The position numbers and the translations under genes are program-made. DNA of 64,000 nt from Coriobacteriaceae bacterium AF45-21 (GTDB taxonomy: Bacteria > Actinomycetota > Coriobacteriia > Coriobacteriales > Coriobacteriaceae), in the NCBI GenBank assembly GCA_027682925.1, contig JAQCYU010000007.1, positions 1 to 64,000 on the forward strand, read 5' to 3'. Shown piece by piece: positions 1-11,633 of the stretch. Positions within the stretch are counted from its first letter, which is position 1, and every line of letters starts with the position of its first letter. The notes below the pieces were generated by a model. The model saw only the letters and a list, made by a program, of their open reading frames with translations, ran no database searches and had not been told where the DNA came from.

Positions 1-2
1 CC

Positions 3-200
3 GCCGCCAAGAAACGCCTGCGCCCGGTGCCGACCGAGCGCCCGCCGGCCCCGCACGCCGACCTAAGTGAGGCCGAGCGCACCGAGATCGAGCGCCAGGT
101 GGCGCCCATCGAAGACCAAAAACTGCGCGAGGCCCTCGAGAATGCCATGAGAGCCAGCGCCGAGTGGGCCAAGGGCGTGCAAAGCAAAAAAGAGCCTTAA
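3..200 (+). CDS. C-terminal end of a DciA-like (DUF721) protein, partial
   Basis: The first 200 bases hold the last 65 codons of an open frame that enters from the left and stops with TAA at 198-200. The tail is rich in Glu, Arg and Lys and contains the phrase LREALENAMRASAEWA. In actinobacteria the gene just before gyrB is usually a DUF721/DciA protein, which helps load the replicative helicase DnaB. The position fits that family, but the conserved part lies outside the window, so the identity rests on synteny only. Confidence 0.5.
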   Translation, partial: AAKKRLRPVPTERPPAPHADLSEAERTEIERQVAPIEDQKLREALENAMRASAEWAKGVQSKKEP

Positions 201-227
201 ATCGCATCTGGTGGCCTTGTAGAGCCA

Positions 228-255
228 AATACCCTCGTTCCCGAGGGTATTTTTT
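228..255 (+). terminator. Rho-independent terminator before gyrB
   Basis: A perfect 10-bp stem (AATACCCTCG at 228-237 with CGAGGGTATT at 242-251) with a 4-base loop runs directly into a T tract at 250-255. It ends the upstream dciA-like transcript. Confidence 0.85.
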
Positions 256-262
256 ACGATAA

Positions 263-2335
<2,073 letters not shown>

Positions 2336-2513
2336 CTTTCCCAGGCACCCCATCTTGCCCTTCAGGATTTCGGGCGCCGCACGCAAGGCGTGCGCCCTCA
2401 TCCTTCGGGGCAACCTGGGGCACCTGGAAAACCTAGGAGGGTTATCCGGCATTCCCGGTAATCCGTCTCCGTGGTAGGGAACTAATGGACCACGCAAACC
2501 ATGAGGAGGTAAC

Positions 2514-5255
2514 GTGGCAGACGATATCAACAATAACGAGGGTGTGGGCGAGGCCGGCGATGCCGGTATGCCCGACGATCTGAAGCGCCTGCTTGCCCGC
2601 GCTGAGCAGGGTGAGGACGGCGATCCGGATGCCTATAACCCCGATGCCGATGATGATGAGGAAGAGGACGACGACGCCGAGCTCGAGGAGAGCTTTGGCG
2701 AAGTCGACCGTGGCGCCTCGGCCGGCGAGGATATCAACGGCGGCCAGCTCCAGATTTCGGAGTTCGGCCGTGAGATGAAACAGTCGTTCATCGAGTACTC
2801 GATGTCGGTCATCACGGCGCGCGCCCTGCCGGACGTGCGCGATGGCTTAAAGCCGGTACACCGTCGCATCCTGTACGCAATGAACGAGAGCGGCATCTAC
2901 CCCAACCGTCCGCACAAGAAGTCGGCCTGGACGGTCGGCGAAGTTATCGGTAAGTACCATCCGCACGGCGACTTCGCGGTCTATGAGGCCATGGTCCGCC
3001 TGGCACAGTGGTTCTCCATGCGCACGCCGCTCATCGACGGTCACGGCAACTTCGGCAACATCGATGGCGACGGCGCGGCGGCCATGCGTTATACCGAGAG
3101 CCGCCTGGCAAAGCCCGCCATGGAGCTGCTGCGCGACCTGCAAAAGGATACCGTCGACTGGCAGCCCAACTACGACGAGTCGCTCGCCGAGCCCGTGGCG
3201 CTGCCCGCGCGCTTTCCCAACCTGCTGGTCAACGGCAGCCAGGGCATCGCCGTCGGCATGGCCACCAATATCGCCCCGCACAACCTCACCGAGGCGATCG
3301 AGGCCACCTGCTACCTGATCGACAATCCCGATGCCACCGTCGACGAGCTTATGCAGATCATGCCCGGTCCGGACTTCCCCACCGGTGCCATCATCATGGG
3401 CAGCGCCGGCATTAGGCAGAGCTACGAGACCGGCCGCGGCTCCATCACCGTGCGCGCCAAGGCCCATGTGGAGTCCACCAAGACCGGCCGCAGCCGCCTG
3501 GTCTTTACCGAGATTCCCTACATGGTCAACAAGGGCACCCTTCAGGAGAAGATCGCCCAGCTCGTCAACGACAAGCGCATCGAGGGTATCTCGGATATGC
3601 GCGATGAGTCCAACCAGAAGGGTATCCGTCTGGTCATCGAACTCAAGAAGGGCGTCATCCCGCAGGTCGTGCTCAACAACCTGTACAAGTACACCTCGTT
3701 GCAGACGACCTTTGGTGCCAACAACCTGGCGCTTGTCAACGGCGTTCCCAAATGCCTGAGCCTGCGCGAGATGCTGCAGCACTACATCGACCACCAGGTC
3801 GACGTCGTCACCCGCCGCACCCGCTTTGACCTCAAGAAGGCCCAGGCGCGTGCCCATATCCTCGAGGGCTACCTGATGGCTCTCGACCATATCGACGAGG
3901 TCATCAGCATCATCCGCTCCTCACAGACCGACTCTGAGGCCAGCAGTCGCCTGATCGAGCGCTTTGGCTTTACGCCCGAGCAGACTACGGCCATCCTCGA
4001 GATGAAGCTGCGCCGCCTGACCGGCCTGGAGCGCGACAAGATTCAGGAAGAGCTGGACGGCTTGCGCCGCGCCATCGCCTACTACGAGGACCTGTTGGCG
4101 CACGAGGAGAAAATCCTGGGCGTCATCAAGGAAGAGATGCGCGAGATTTCCAAGAAGTTCGGCGACAAGCGCCGCACCGAGATCAGCCATGTCGAGAAGG
4201 ACCTGGACGTCGAGGACCTCATCGCCGACGAGGACATGGTCGTGACCATCACCCACACCGGCTACGTCAAGCGTATCCCGGTGGCTGCCTACCGTGCCCA
4301 GAAGCGCGGCGGTAAGGGCGTGTCGGGCGTCAATCTCAAAGAGGACGACGTTATCGACGAGATGTTTATCGCATCCACGCACGAGTATGTGCTGTTCTTC
4401 TCGAGCAAGGGTAAAGTCTATCGCCTGAAGGTGCACGAGCTGCCGGTTGGCACGCGCCAGGCGCGCGGCACCGCGATCGTCAACCTGCTGCCTTTCGAGG
4501 AGGGCGAGAAGATCGCGAGCGTCATCAGCTGCCGCGAGTTCCCCGCCGACGAGTACCTGATGTTTGCCACCAAGAGCGGCATGGTCAAGAAGACCGTGAT
4601 GAACGCCTACGACCGTAGCCGCCGCGATGGCCTGATCGCCATCAACCTGAGGGACGACGACGCACTGCTCGCTGTACGCCGCGTGCGCGAGGGTGACAAG
4701 ATCATCATGGCAACCACCGCGGGCAAGGCGATTATGTTCCCCGAGGACCAGGTGCGCGCCACCGGTCGCGATACCAGCGGCGTCCGCGGCATTGGCATGA
4801 AGGAAGGCGTGAGCGTTTTGGGTATGGAGGTTACCAACGGCAATGGTGACCTGTTCGTCATTACCGAGCGCGGTTACGGCAAACGTACGCCGGTTGCGGA
4901 CTATCCGGAGCAGAACCGCGGCGGTCAGGGTGTCTACACCATCCAGATGACCGAGCGCAAGGGTAACCTCGCAGCCATGAAGACGGTGGGTCCGCAGCAT
5001 GAGCTGTTTATCGTGACGGAGGGTGCGACGGTCATTCGCGTCAAGACCGACGAGATCAGCCAAACCGGTCGCGCCACCCAGGGCGTCAAGATGATGACCG
5101 TCGACGACAACGACCGCGTATGCGCCGTAGCCCGCATGACAGCCGCCAAGGAGAAGCCCGAAGGCGAAGCCGCAGAAGACAGCTCTGCCCCCGAAGAAAC
5201 CCCAGTCGACCTAGGCGACGGCAACGACATGCCAGAGGATCTCCTAGACGAGTAA
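2514..5255 (+). CDS. gyrA: DNA gyrase subunit A with acidic N-terminal extension
   Basis: GyrA is the DNA breakage-reunion subunit of gyrase. The catalytic tyrosine is Y193 in the motif RYTE, and the C-terminal DNA-wrapping beta-pinwheel has a GyrA box (QKRGGKG). The start is GTG at 2514 behind GAGGAGG. The first 80 or so residues are an extra, strongly acidic stretch (a run of Asp and Glu near residues 40-60) not found in Escherichia coli GyrA, giving 913 residues. The quinolone-resistance-determining region reads [10 protein letters not shown]: the residue equivalent to E. coli Ser83 is Phe154 (codon TTC at 2973-2975) and that of Asp87 is Glu158. Ser83 to Phe is a known quinolone resistance change in other species. 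Confidence 0.97.
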   Translation: MADDINNNEGVGEAGDAGMPDDLKRLLARAEQGEDGDPDAYNPDADDDEEEDDDAELEESFGEVDRGASAGEDINGGQLQISEFGREMKQSFIEYSMSVITARALPDVRDGLKPVHRRILYAMNESGIYPNRPHKKSAWTVGEVIGKYHPHGDFAVYEAMVRLAQWFSMRTPLIDGHGNFGNIDGDGAAAMRYTESRLAKPAMELLRDLQKDTVDWQPNYDESLAEPVALPARFPNLLVNGSQGIAVGMATNIAPHNLTEAIEATCYLIDNPDATVDELMQIMPGPDFPTGAIIMGSAGIRQSYETGRGSITVRAKAHVESTKTGRSRLVFTEIPYMVNKGTLQEKIAQLVNDKRIEGISDMRDESNQKGIRLVIELKKGVIPQVVLNNLYKYTSLQTTFGANNLALVNGVPKCLSLREMLQHYIDHQVDVVTRRTRFDLKKAQARAHILEGYLMALDHIDEVISIIRSSQTDSEASSRLIERFGFTPEQTTAILEMKLRRLTGLERDKIQEELDGLRRAIAYYEDLLAHEEKILGVIKEEMREISKKFGDKRRTEISHVEKDLDVEDLIADEDMVVTITHTGYVKRIPVAAYRAQKRGGKGVSGVNLKEDDVIDEMFIASTHEYVLFFSSKGKVYRLKVHELPVGTRQARGTAIVNLLPFEEGEKIASVISCREFPADEYLMFATKSGMVKKTVMNAYDRSRRDGLIAINLRDDDALLAVRRVREGDKIIMATTAGKAIMFPEDQVRATGRDTSGVRGIGMKEGVSVLGMEVTNGNGDLFVITERGYGKRTPVADYPEQNRGGQGVYTIQMTERKGNLAAMKTVGPQHELFIVTEGATVIRVKTDEISQTGRATQGVKMMTVDDNDRVCAVARMTAAKEKPEGEAAEDSSAPEETPVDLGDGNDMPEDLLDE

Positions 5256-5295
5256 GAGGCCCTAGCTGGTAGAAAATATCAGACCCCATATATCG

Positions 5296-5329
5296 GCGGT
5301 CGGCGCACCTGCGCGCCGACCGCTTTTTT
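5296..5329 (+). terminator. gyrA terminator
   Basis: A perfect 11-bp stem (GCGGTCGGCGC at 5296-5306 with GCGCCGACCGC at 5313-5323) and a 6-base loop are followed by six T residues. Confidence 0.9.
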
Positions 5330-5505
5330 GAAAACCTTGGGACCCCATGGTCGCCGGGCTGACGAGATGGTTTTGGTTTGTCGCGAGTTCCGCACGCAAA
5401 GAAGGCCACTTAATGTGGCCTTCGTCTTGCGCAGGACTGTCCGAGCAGCAAACCAAAACCATCTCGTCAGCCCGGCGACCACCCCTCCCAAAGATTTTCA
5501 AAAAA
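5324..5505. repeat. 182-bp near-perfect palindrome between gyrA and the tRNA cluster
   Basis: The inner part is a perfect 32-bp inverted repeat (5348-5379 with 5450-5481). Outside it the match goes on with a few mismatches to the T6 at 5324-5329 and the A6 at 5500-5505. The 70-base centre holds its own hairpin (GAAGGCCAC at 5401-5409 with GTGGCCTTC at 5415-5423). The whole unit could fold into one long hairpin or extrude as a cruciform. It codes for nothing recognisable. Confidence 0.85.
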
Positions 5506-5509
5506 GTTG

Positions 5510-5539
5510 TTGACGCGCGCGTAACGACTCGTCTAATAT
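5510..5539 (+). promoter_or_regulatory. Promoter of the tRNA cluster
   Basis: A near-consensus -35 box TTGACG (5510-5515) and a -10 box TAATAT (5534-5539) are 18 bases apart, ending 14 bases before the mature 5' end of the first tRNA-Ile. Confidence 0.8.
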
Positions 5540-5553
5540 ATCCCTTGCGCGAT

Positions 5554-5630
5554 GGACCTGTAGCTCAGTTGGTTAGAGCGTCCGGCTGATAACCGGGAGG
5601 TCACAAGTTCGAATCTTGTCAGGTCCACCA
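5554..5630 (+). tRNA. tRNA-Ile(GAT)
   Basis: A full cloverleaf of 77 bases: acceptor GGACCTG/CAGGTCC, anticodon loop CTGATAA giving GAT, T loop TTCGAAT and an encoded CCA. It is identical to the copy at 5778-5854. Confidence 0.97.
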
Positions 5631-5641
5631 CTTTCTTTCGC

Positions 5642-5693
5642 AATAAACACCCCAGCGAGAGCCGAGTCGCCGCTGGGGTGTTTATTACTTTTT
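5642..5693 (+). terminator. Terminator between tRNA-Ile and tRNA-Ala
   Basis: A perfect 16-bp stem (5642-5657 with 5671-5686) is followed by five T residues at 5689-5693. It would stop most transcripts after the first tRNA, so tRNA-Ala and the second tRNA-Ile may depend on readthrough or on their own promoter. Confidence 0.8.
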
Positions 5694-5697
5694 CCGT

Positions 5698-5773
5698 GGG
5701 GGTTTAGCTCAGCTGGGAGAGCGCGGGCTTTGCAAGCCTGAGGTCAGGGGTTCGATCCCCCTAACCTCCACCA
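5698..5773 (+). tRNA. tRNA-Ala(TGC)
   Basis: A 76-base cloverleaf with acceptor GGGGGTT/AACCTCC, anticodon loop TTTGCAA giving TGC, T loop TTCGATC and an encoded CCA. It lies four bases before the second tRNA-Ile. Confidence 0.97.
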
Positions 5774-5777
5774 TGAT

Positions 5778-5854
5778 GGACCTGTAGCTCAGTTGGTTAG
5801 AGCGTCCGGCTGATAACCGGGAGGTCACAAGTTCGAATCTTGTCAGGTCCACCA
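5778..5854 (+). tRNA. tRNA-Ile(GAT), second identical copy
   Basis: All 77 bases match the tRNA at 5554-5630. The Ile-Ala pair usually sits between 16S and 23S rRNA genes, but no rRNA is present here. Confidence 0.97.
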
Positions 5855-5867
5855 TCAAAACGTTAAG

Positions 5868-5897
5868 AGCCCTGGGGCATTGCCTCGGGGCTTTTTT
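5868..5897 (+). terminator. Terminator after the tRNA cluster
   Basis: An 11-bp stem with two G-U pairs (AGCCCTGGGGC at 5868-5878 with GCCTCGGGGCT at 5882-5892) and a three-base loop runs into TTTTTT. Confidence 0.85.
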
Positions 5898-5908
5898 CTT
5901 ATCCAACT

Positions 5909-5945
5909 AAGTAGTCAAAATAGCCCCGTCCCAAATTAACTACTT
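5909..5945. repeat. REP-like palindrome, CCCCGTCCC core
   Basis: AAGTAGT (5909-5915) pairs with ACTACTT (5939-5945) around the core CCCCGTCCCAAATT. The same core recurs at 42309-42345, and its complement at 23593-23623. Confidence 0.6.
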
Positions 5946-6037
5946 TGATTTTGTGTGCTGGGCGAAAGATTGGGTAGTATAGCTATTCAATGCGGCGACC
6001 CTGCCGCGTGTTAACCGCTACGTACCGGAGGTGTTCC

Positions 6038-6538
6038 ATGGTTCGCGTCGACATAGAGACCATCGTCATGGCCGCCGGTCCCGTGCCATCGCTTATCGTG
6101 CTTCGCGAGCGCTGCGGCAAGTCGGATTCGACGGCGCCCCTGCGTTCGCTTTCCATTCAGACCGGCTCGTTTGAGGCCGCGGCAATTAGCCGTGGCATCG
6201 ATAGCGGTCGCGCCGAGCGCCCGATAACGCATGACCTGCTGCTTGACACCGTCGATGCCCTGGGCGCCAAGCTCGAGCGCATCGAGATCGTTCGTGCCGA
6301 GCCGCCGGTGTTCTATGCGACGATTGTCGTGCTGGCCGATGGTGACGAACGAAAGATTGACGCCCGCCCCAGCGACGCCATTGCCCTTGCCGTGCGCAGC
6401 AATGCCCCCATGTTTGTGGAGGACGACATCATGAATCGCCTGGGTACCGTTTCTGCCCATGCCGAGGAAGTTGACGACGAGCGGGAGTTCGAGAAGTTCG
6501 ACGAGTTCGTCCATACGCTCTCCCCCGATGATTTCTAA
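6038..6538 (+). CDS. DUF151 (bifunctional nuclease-like) family protein
   Basis: The 166-residue product matches the DUF151/BFN family: the middle part has the typical pattern RPITHDLLLDTV followed by a strand with VFYATIVV and the helix start DARPSDAIALAVR. The family name comes from plant members with reported nuclease activity; in bacteria the role is unclear. I chose ATG at 6038, which has GGAGG (6027-6031) 6 bases upstream, over an earlier in-frame ATG at 5990 with no such site. The acidic tail after residue 145 is not part of the domain. A small membrane protein follows directly. Confidence 0.8.
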   Translation: MVRVDIETIVMAAGPVPSLIVLRERCGKSDSTAPLRSLSIQTGSFEAAAISRGIDSGRAERPITHDLLLDTVDALGAKLERIEIVRAEPPVFYATIVVLADGDERKIDARPSDAIALAVRSNAPMFVEDDIMNRLGTVSAHAEEVDDEREFEKFDEFVHTLSPDDF

Positions 6539-6568
6539 ATGTCTGGCACGCGAGCGGAGAGGTCGCTG

Positions 6569-6925
6569 ATGGGCACCCGCGTATCGGCTGAAGCGGCCGC
6601 CATCGCGCGTGAAGCCCAGATGCGCTCGGAGGCATCCGAGGCGGCTCGCATCGCCTATGTGACGCAGGCCCGCACGCTTCGCGAGCGCTGCGGCTCCTAT
6701 ATCAAGATGGTTATCATCTCCGCCCTTGTCGCGGTAATCTGTTCTCGTCTTCGTGGTACAGTTGGTGCGCTTGGGTTTTCGATTTCAACAGGCTTGGTAA
6801 TCTGGGGTGTGGTCGATGCAGTCATGCTGACCAACCAGATCAAGGTGCTCGACAAGCGCGCGATGGATATGGTGCGCGCCCGCGACGCTGCCGCCAAGAT
6901 CGCTGCCGAGGCACAAGAACTGTAA
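6569..6925 (+). CDS. Small two-helix membrane protein of unknown function
   Basis: I do not recognise the family. The 118-residue product has a basic, Ala-rich N-terminal helix, two adjacent hydrophobic segments around residues 43-82 (IKMVIISALVAVI and STGLVIWGVVDAVML) and a C-terminal amphipathic Ala/Lys/Asp-rich helix that could form a coiled coil. An upstream in-frame ATG at 6539 touches the stop of the DUF151 gene but has no ribosome binding site; ATG at 6569 follows GAGAGG at a sensible distance. It is probably in one operon with the genes on both sides. Confidence 0.65.
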   Translation: MGTRVSAEAAAIAREAQMRSEASEAARIAYVTQARTLRERCGSYIKMVIISALVAVICSRLRGTVGALGFSISTGLVIWGVVDAVMLTNQIKVLDKRAMDMVRARDAAAKIAAEAQEL

Positions 6926-6955
6926 CGACGCCGGATTCGATGGGAAGGTCTAGAG

Positions 6956-7405
6956 ATGGCACAGGATATGCAGGACGCCGGTAACGTCTCCGCCGAGCTC
7001 GACGCCATGGTGTGTGACCTGATTGGTGCGTTCTTGGACGACCTTGCCGCCGGCGAGAATCCGGGCGTAGTTGTGGCGATCGAGGACGCTGCTTCCAACC
7101 GCTATCTGGCCGCGCTCGACGAGGATGGCGAGGAGGCATGCCTGGAGGCTGCCACCAACTTTATCTCCGAGCACAAGATGGGTCTTAAGGACGAGGGCCT
7201 GGGCCGTATCGCCCGCTATGCCATCGGCTATACCGGCTGCGTCGAGATTGACGGCGGCTATCACGATGCTCTGCTCGTGAGCTTCTTTGAGACCACGCTC
7301 GAGAGCGGCTTTTCGGCATATGTGCTGTATGAGGGCATGGGCGCCGGCGATGGTTTTATGTGGAGCGACCCTGAACCTGCAGGTGAGGAAACCCCTCTCA
7401 TCTAA
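6956..7405 (+). CDS. Conserved hypothetical cytosolic protein
   Basis: I do not recognise a family. The 149-residue acidic protein has no signal peptide or membrane segment. It alternates helices (residues 10-30, 60-85) and strands (VVVAIED, ALLVSFFET, SAYVLYEGM), suggesting a compact alpha/beta fold. It lies 30 bases after the small membrane protein and is followed by 117 non-coding bases before typA, so it is likely the last gene of the DUF151 cluster. Confidence 0.65.
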   Translation: MAQDMQDAGNVSAELDAMVCDLIGAFLDDLAAGENPGVVVAIEDAASNRYLAALDEDGEEACLEAATNFISEHKMGLKDEGLGRIARYAIGYTGCVEIDGGYHDALLVSFFETTLESGFSAYVLYEGMGAGDGFMWSDPEPAGEETPLI

Positions 7406-7522
7406 AATCGCTAAAATAAACGAGTTTTCGGTAAAAGGCTCAATATTCCCGCTGAGCGTTGTATCGCTGGGCGGGCCGCATACGCGTGCCGTTTGTATAT
7501 GGATAGAAGATAGGGGAACTAC

Positions 7523-9360
<1,838 letters not shown>

Positions 9361-9387
9361 GCGCTGGGGTTTATAGCCGCCAATAAG

Positions 9388-9423
9388 AAAGGGCGTCGAC
9401 CGCAATGGTCGGCGCCCTTTTTG
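9388..9423 (+). terminator. typA terminator
   Basis: A 14-bp stem with one G-U pair (AAAGGGCGTCGACC at 9388-9401 with GGTCGGCGCCCTTT at 9407-9420) is followed by a short run of T. Confidence 0.85.
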
Positions 9424-9451
9424 GTGCAAGGGGATCAGGTTGCTTTGCGCT

Positions 9452-9480
9452 ACCACAAAGGTGCCTGGCCCTTTTGTGGT
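9452..9480. repeat. REP-like palindrome, ACCACAAAGG type
   Basis: ACCACAAA (9452-9459) pairs with TTTGTGGT (9473-9480) around GGTGCCTGGCCC. Close relatives lie at 54406-54446, 57833-57867 and 60471-60505. Confidence 0.6.
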
Positions 9481-9489
9481 GGTTGGCGG

Positions 9490-10635
9490 CTAGGCGGTGG
9501 GGAGTCCTGGCGTGTTGGAGGCTTGTTGGGGCTTGAGGTGGGCGTTGCGCCAGATGATCTGGATAACGTAGCCGAGCATAAAGACAAATGCCACGCCGCT
9601 GATGAAGTCGCCGATGAGGGGAAGTCCTGTGAGGGCGCCTGCGGCCACACCGCCGACGGCTGCCATGGCGTAGCGGTTCTGGTTGTGTCCGACCATGCGG
9701 GCGATCGCGCACCCCGCAAAGGCGCTCGACACCAACGCGATGCCGATAACGCCGCACAAGAGGGCTCCGGCAAGCGACAGGCCGGCAATCGAGATAATCA
9801 GCAGCAGGACGGCGGGGACGACAGCAATCGTACCCAGAAGACCGCTCACCCACAGGGGCGTGGGACGTTGGTGGAGCATTCCGGCGGCGCTGGCGGTCGC
9901 ACGCGGAAAGACGAGCTCGAGCAACAGGGCGATAAAGCAAGTCGACAGGGCTGCGGCCACGATGCCGCCGACGATATCGTTAAGGGTGGAAGTATCTTCG
10001 TTCTCGGTGTGGTCGATCTTGAGCGCGCCGACCTCGGCTCCTGCGGCGCGCTCGGGGTCCTCGGAAACATGCGCGCTCACGGTGCCGGTGATGTGCGCGT
10101 TTTTACCCAAGATGAGCTTGTCGGCCCAAACCTCAACATCGCCGTCGACGGTGCCATCGATGGTCACGGTGTCGCCCGCGAGCACTGCCGACTTGGTAGA
10201 ACCGCGCAGGGCAACCGTCTCGCCTATCGCATAGAAACAGCTGGCGGTGCTGTCGGCGTTGAGTACAACGTGCTGACCGGCCACTGTAACACTGCCATCG
10301 ATCGTGGTTTTGGCGATGTCGATGGTGCGTGCCGCAAGACGAACGGCGCCACCCACGGTGCAGTCGCGAATCGAGAGGGTCTCGCCCGCCGCGATGATAT
10401 CGCGGCCGATGGAGGTGTCGTCCAGGTTGAGGCTCTGACCGGCCCAGTACAGGTCGCCTTCGACCCCGGACGGGGTGGAGCCTTCGTCGGTCGTGAGTAC
10501 GTTGCCGGCGGTGTCTGTGCCGGCGAACGAAGCCGTGGGAAGTACGGTCAGCGCAAGCACAATCAGTGCGAATAGGAGGGCGATGCGGCCACGCGCTTTA
10601 CGGCGCCGGGACGACGGTGCTAGGTTGCAAGGCAT
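9490..10635 (-). CDS. Bactofilin-like (polymer-forming) membrane protein
   Basis: The 381-residue protein begins with a basic stretch and a hydrophobic signal or anchor (IALLFALIVLALTVLP). Residues about 50-200 are a run of short repeats with the rhythm TIDGSVTVAG, TVDGDVEVWA, typical of the right-handed beta-helix of bactofilins and related polymer-forming proteins. The C-terminal half has four or five membrane segments. Such fusions are thought to build or anchor envelope scaffolds; the exact role is not known. ATG at 10635 is preferred to 10683 because GAAGGA stands just upstream of it. Confidence 0.75.
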   Translation of the reverse strand: MPCNLAPSSRRRKARGRIALLFALIVLALTVLPTASFAGTDTAGNVLTTDEGSTPSGVEGDLYWAGQSLNLDDTSIGRDIIAAGETLSIRDCTVGGAVRLAARTIDIAKTTIDGSVTVAGQHVVLNADSTASCFYAIGETVALRGSTKSAVLAGDTVTIDGTVDGDVEVWADKLILGKNAHITGTVSAHVSEDPERAAGAEVGALKIDHTENEDTSTLNDIVGGIVAAALSTCFIALLLELVFPRATASAAGMLHQRPTPLWVSGLLGTIAVVPAVLLLIISIAGLSLAGALLCGVIGIALVSSAFAGCAIARMVGHNQNRYAMAAVGGVAAGALTGLPLIGDFISGVAFVFMLGYVIQIIWRNAHLKPQQASNTPGLPTA

Positions 10636-10649
10636 AGTGAATCCTTCGT

Positions 10650-10670
10650 TAGATACTCGACATGTATCTA
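10650..10670. promoter_or_regulatory. Palindrome upstream of the bactofilin-like gene
   Basis: TAGATAC (10650-10656) and GTATCTA (10664-10670) form a perfect 7-bp dyad with a 7-base spacer, 15 to 35 bases before the start codon. It could be an operator; on the minus strand TAGATAC could double as a -10 box. Confidence 0.4.
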
Positions 10671-10695
10671 ACAGGGTACCCAACGCGCGGGCGCT

Positions 10696-11538
10696 CTAAA
10701 AGAACCTCTCGGTTGCATTTCGGAGGGCTGTGCCGTGCTGTCTACTTTTTGCGATGCAAAAACGTGCGATGTCGTCCTCGGTGGGGCTTTTGATGTCAAA
10801 GCGCAGCGAGAGCCAGCGCAGACCCATGGTCACGACAACGCATACGACTAGCGCGGCGACATTGCTGACCAAGCCACTCATGACGAGGCTTACATAGCTT
10901 GCCGATCCGGCGATAGCCGCGATGGCATAAAAGTTAGTGCGTTGGAAAATGCCCGGAACCACACCCATAAAGCCGTCGCGCAACATGCCGCCACCCACCG
11001 CGGTGAAGAAGCCCATCATGATGCACACCGCCGGCGCAAAGCCGTAGACCAGCGCCTTGTCTGCGCCGGTTGCCGCATAGATGCCGACCGAGATGATGTC
11101 GAGCAGGGGAATGAGTTTCTCGGGTTTATCGACGATTGCCGGGAAGATGTAGATGATGGCCGCCGTGGCGATGGAGAGCGGCAGCGCCATCGGCTGGTTG
11201 AGGATGTAGACGTTGCCGACCTGGAGTGTCATATCGCGCAAAAGACCGCCGCCCAGGCCGCAGACCACGGCGAGTGCGACCGCGCCCACCAGGTCAAGCT
11301 TATGCTCGCGTGCGACCAACACGCCCGAGATCGATGCCGCGACAACAGCGAACATCTCGAGCCAAAAGGGGATAGCGACCATGGCATCCGAGGCATGTGA
11401 GGTAACGGTTATAGCAGCGACGACGGGCAAGATGGGGTCCTTTGAGTTGCGGGTTTGGATAATGCCCGTACATAGTACATGGTTGGCGGCGATTGCGACC
11501 CTATTGCTCGGCAAACGGTAGGGGTTGGGTGCGGTCAT
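10696..11538 (-). CDS. TRIC/UPF0126 family membrane channel protein
   Basis: The protein carries two copies of the UPF0126 unit, each with the glycine-rich motif GGLLRDM or GGGMLRDGF, and about seven membrane segments. Prokaryotic TRIC-like proteins form homotrimeric cation channels, and some are reported as amino acid transporters. From ATG 11538 the product is 280 residues, longer than the usual 205-230. The family-like part begins at MVAIPFWLEM (ATG at 11382), so the true start may be 11382, although no good ribosome binding site precedes it. The 5' end touches the inverted-repeat element at 11544-11613. Confidence 0.85.
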   Translation of the reverse strand: MTAPNPYRLPSNRVAIAANHVLCTGIIQTRNSKDPILPVVAAITVTSHASDAMVAIPFWLEMFAVVAASISGVLVAREHKLDLVGAVALAVVCGLGGGLLRDMTLQVGNVYILNQPMALPLSIATAAIIYIFPAIVDKPEKLIPLLDIISVGIYAATGADKALVYGFAPAVCIMMGFFTAVGGGMLRDGFMGVVPGIFQRTNFYAIAAIAGSASYVSLVMSGLVSNVAALVVCVVVTMGLRWLSLRFDIKSPTEDDIARFCIAKSRQHGTALRNATERFF

Positions 11539-11543
11539 AGGTT

Positions 11544-11613
11544 CCAAACATGTATACCAGCCTCCAAAGATGTCGAAAAATGTCGTTTTTGGCGGATGAT
11601 GTACATGTTTTGG
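11544..11613. repeat. Left copy of a 70-bp palindromic element flanking the nuclease-like gene
   Basis: The unit is itself an imperfect palindrome, with ends of the form CATGTATAC and GATGTACATG. Its reverse complement matches 12746-12812 closely, including an almost unbroken 30-base core (CCAAAAACGACAT, then GACATCTTTGGAGG). Confidence 0.85.
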
Positions 11614-11633
11614 CGCGCGCCGAGCGGGCGACG

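Noticed and set aside
2370-2400. Terminator between gyrB and gyrA
   Set aside because: The GC-rich hairpin has a bulge and no T tract, so cotranscription is more likely.
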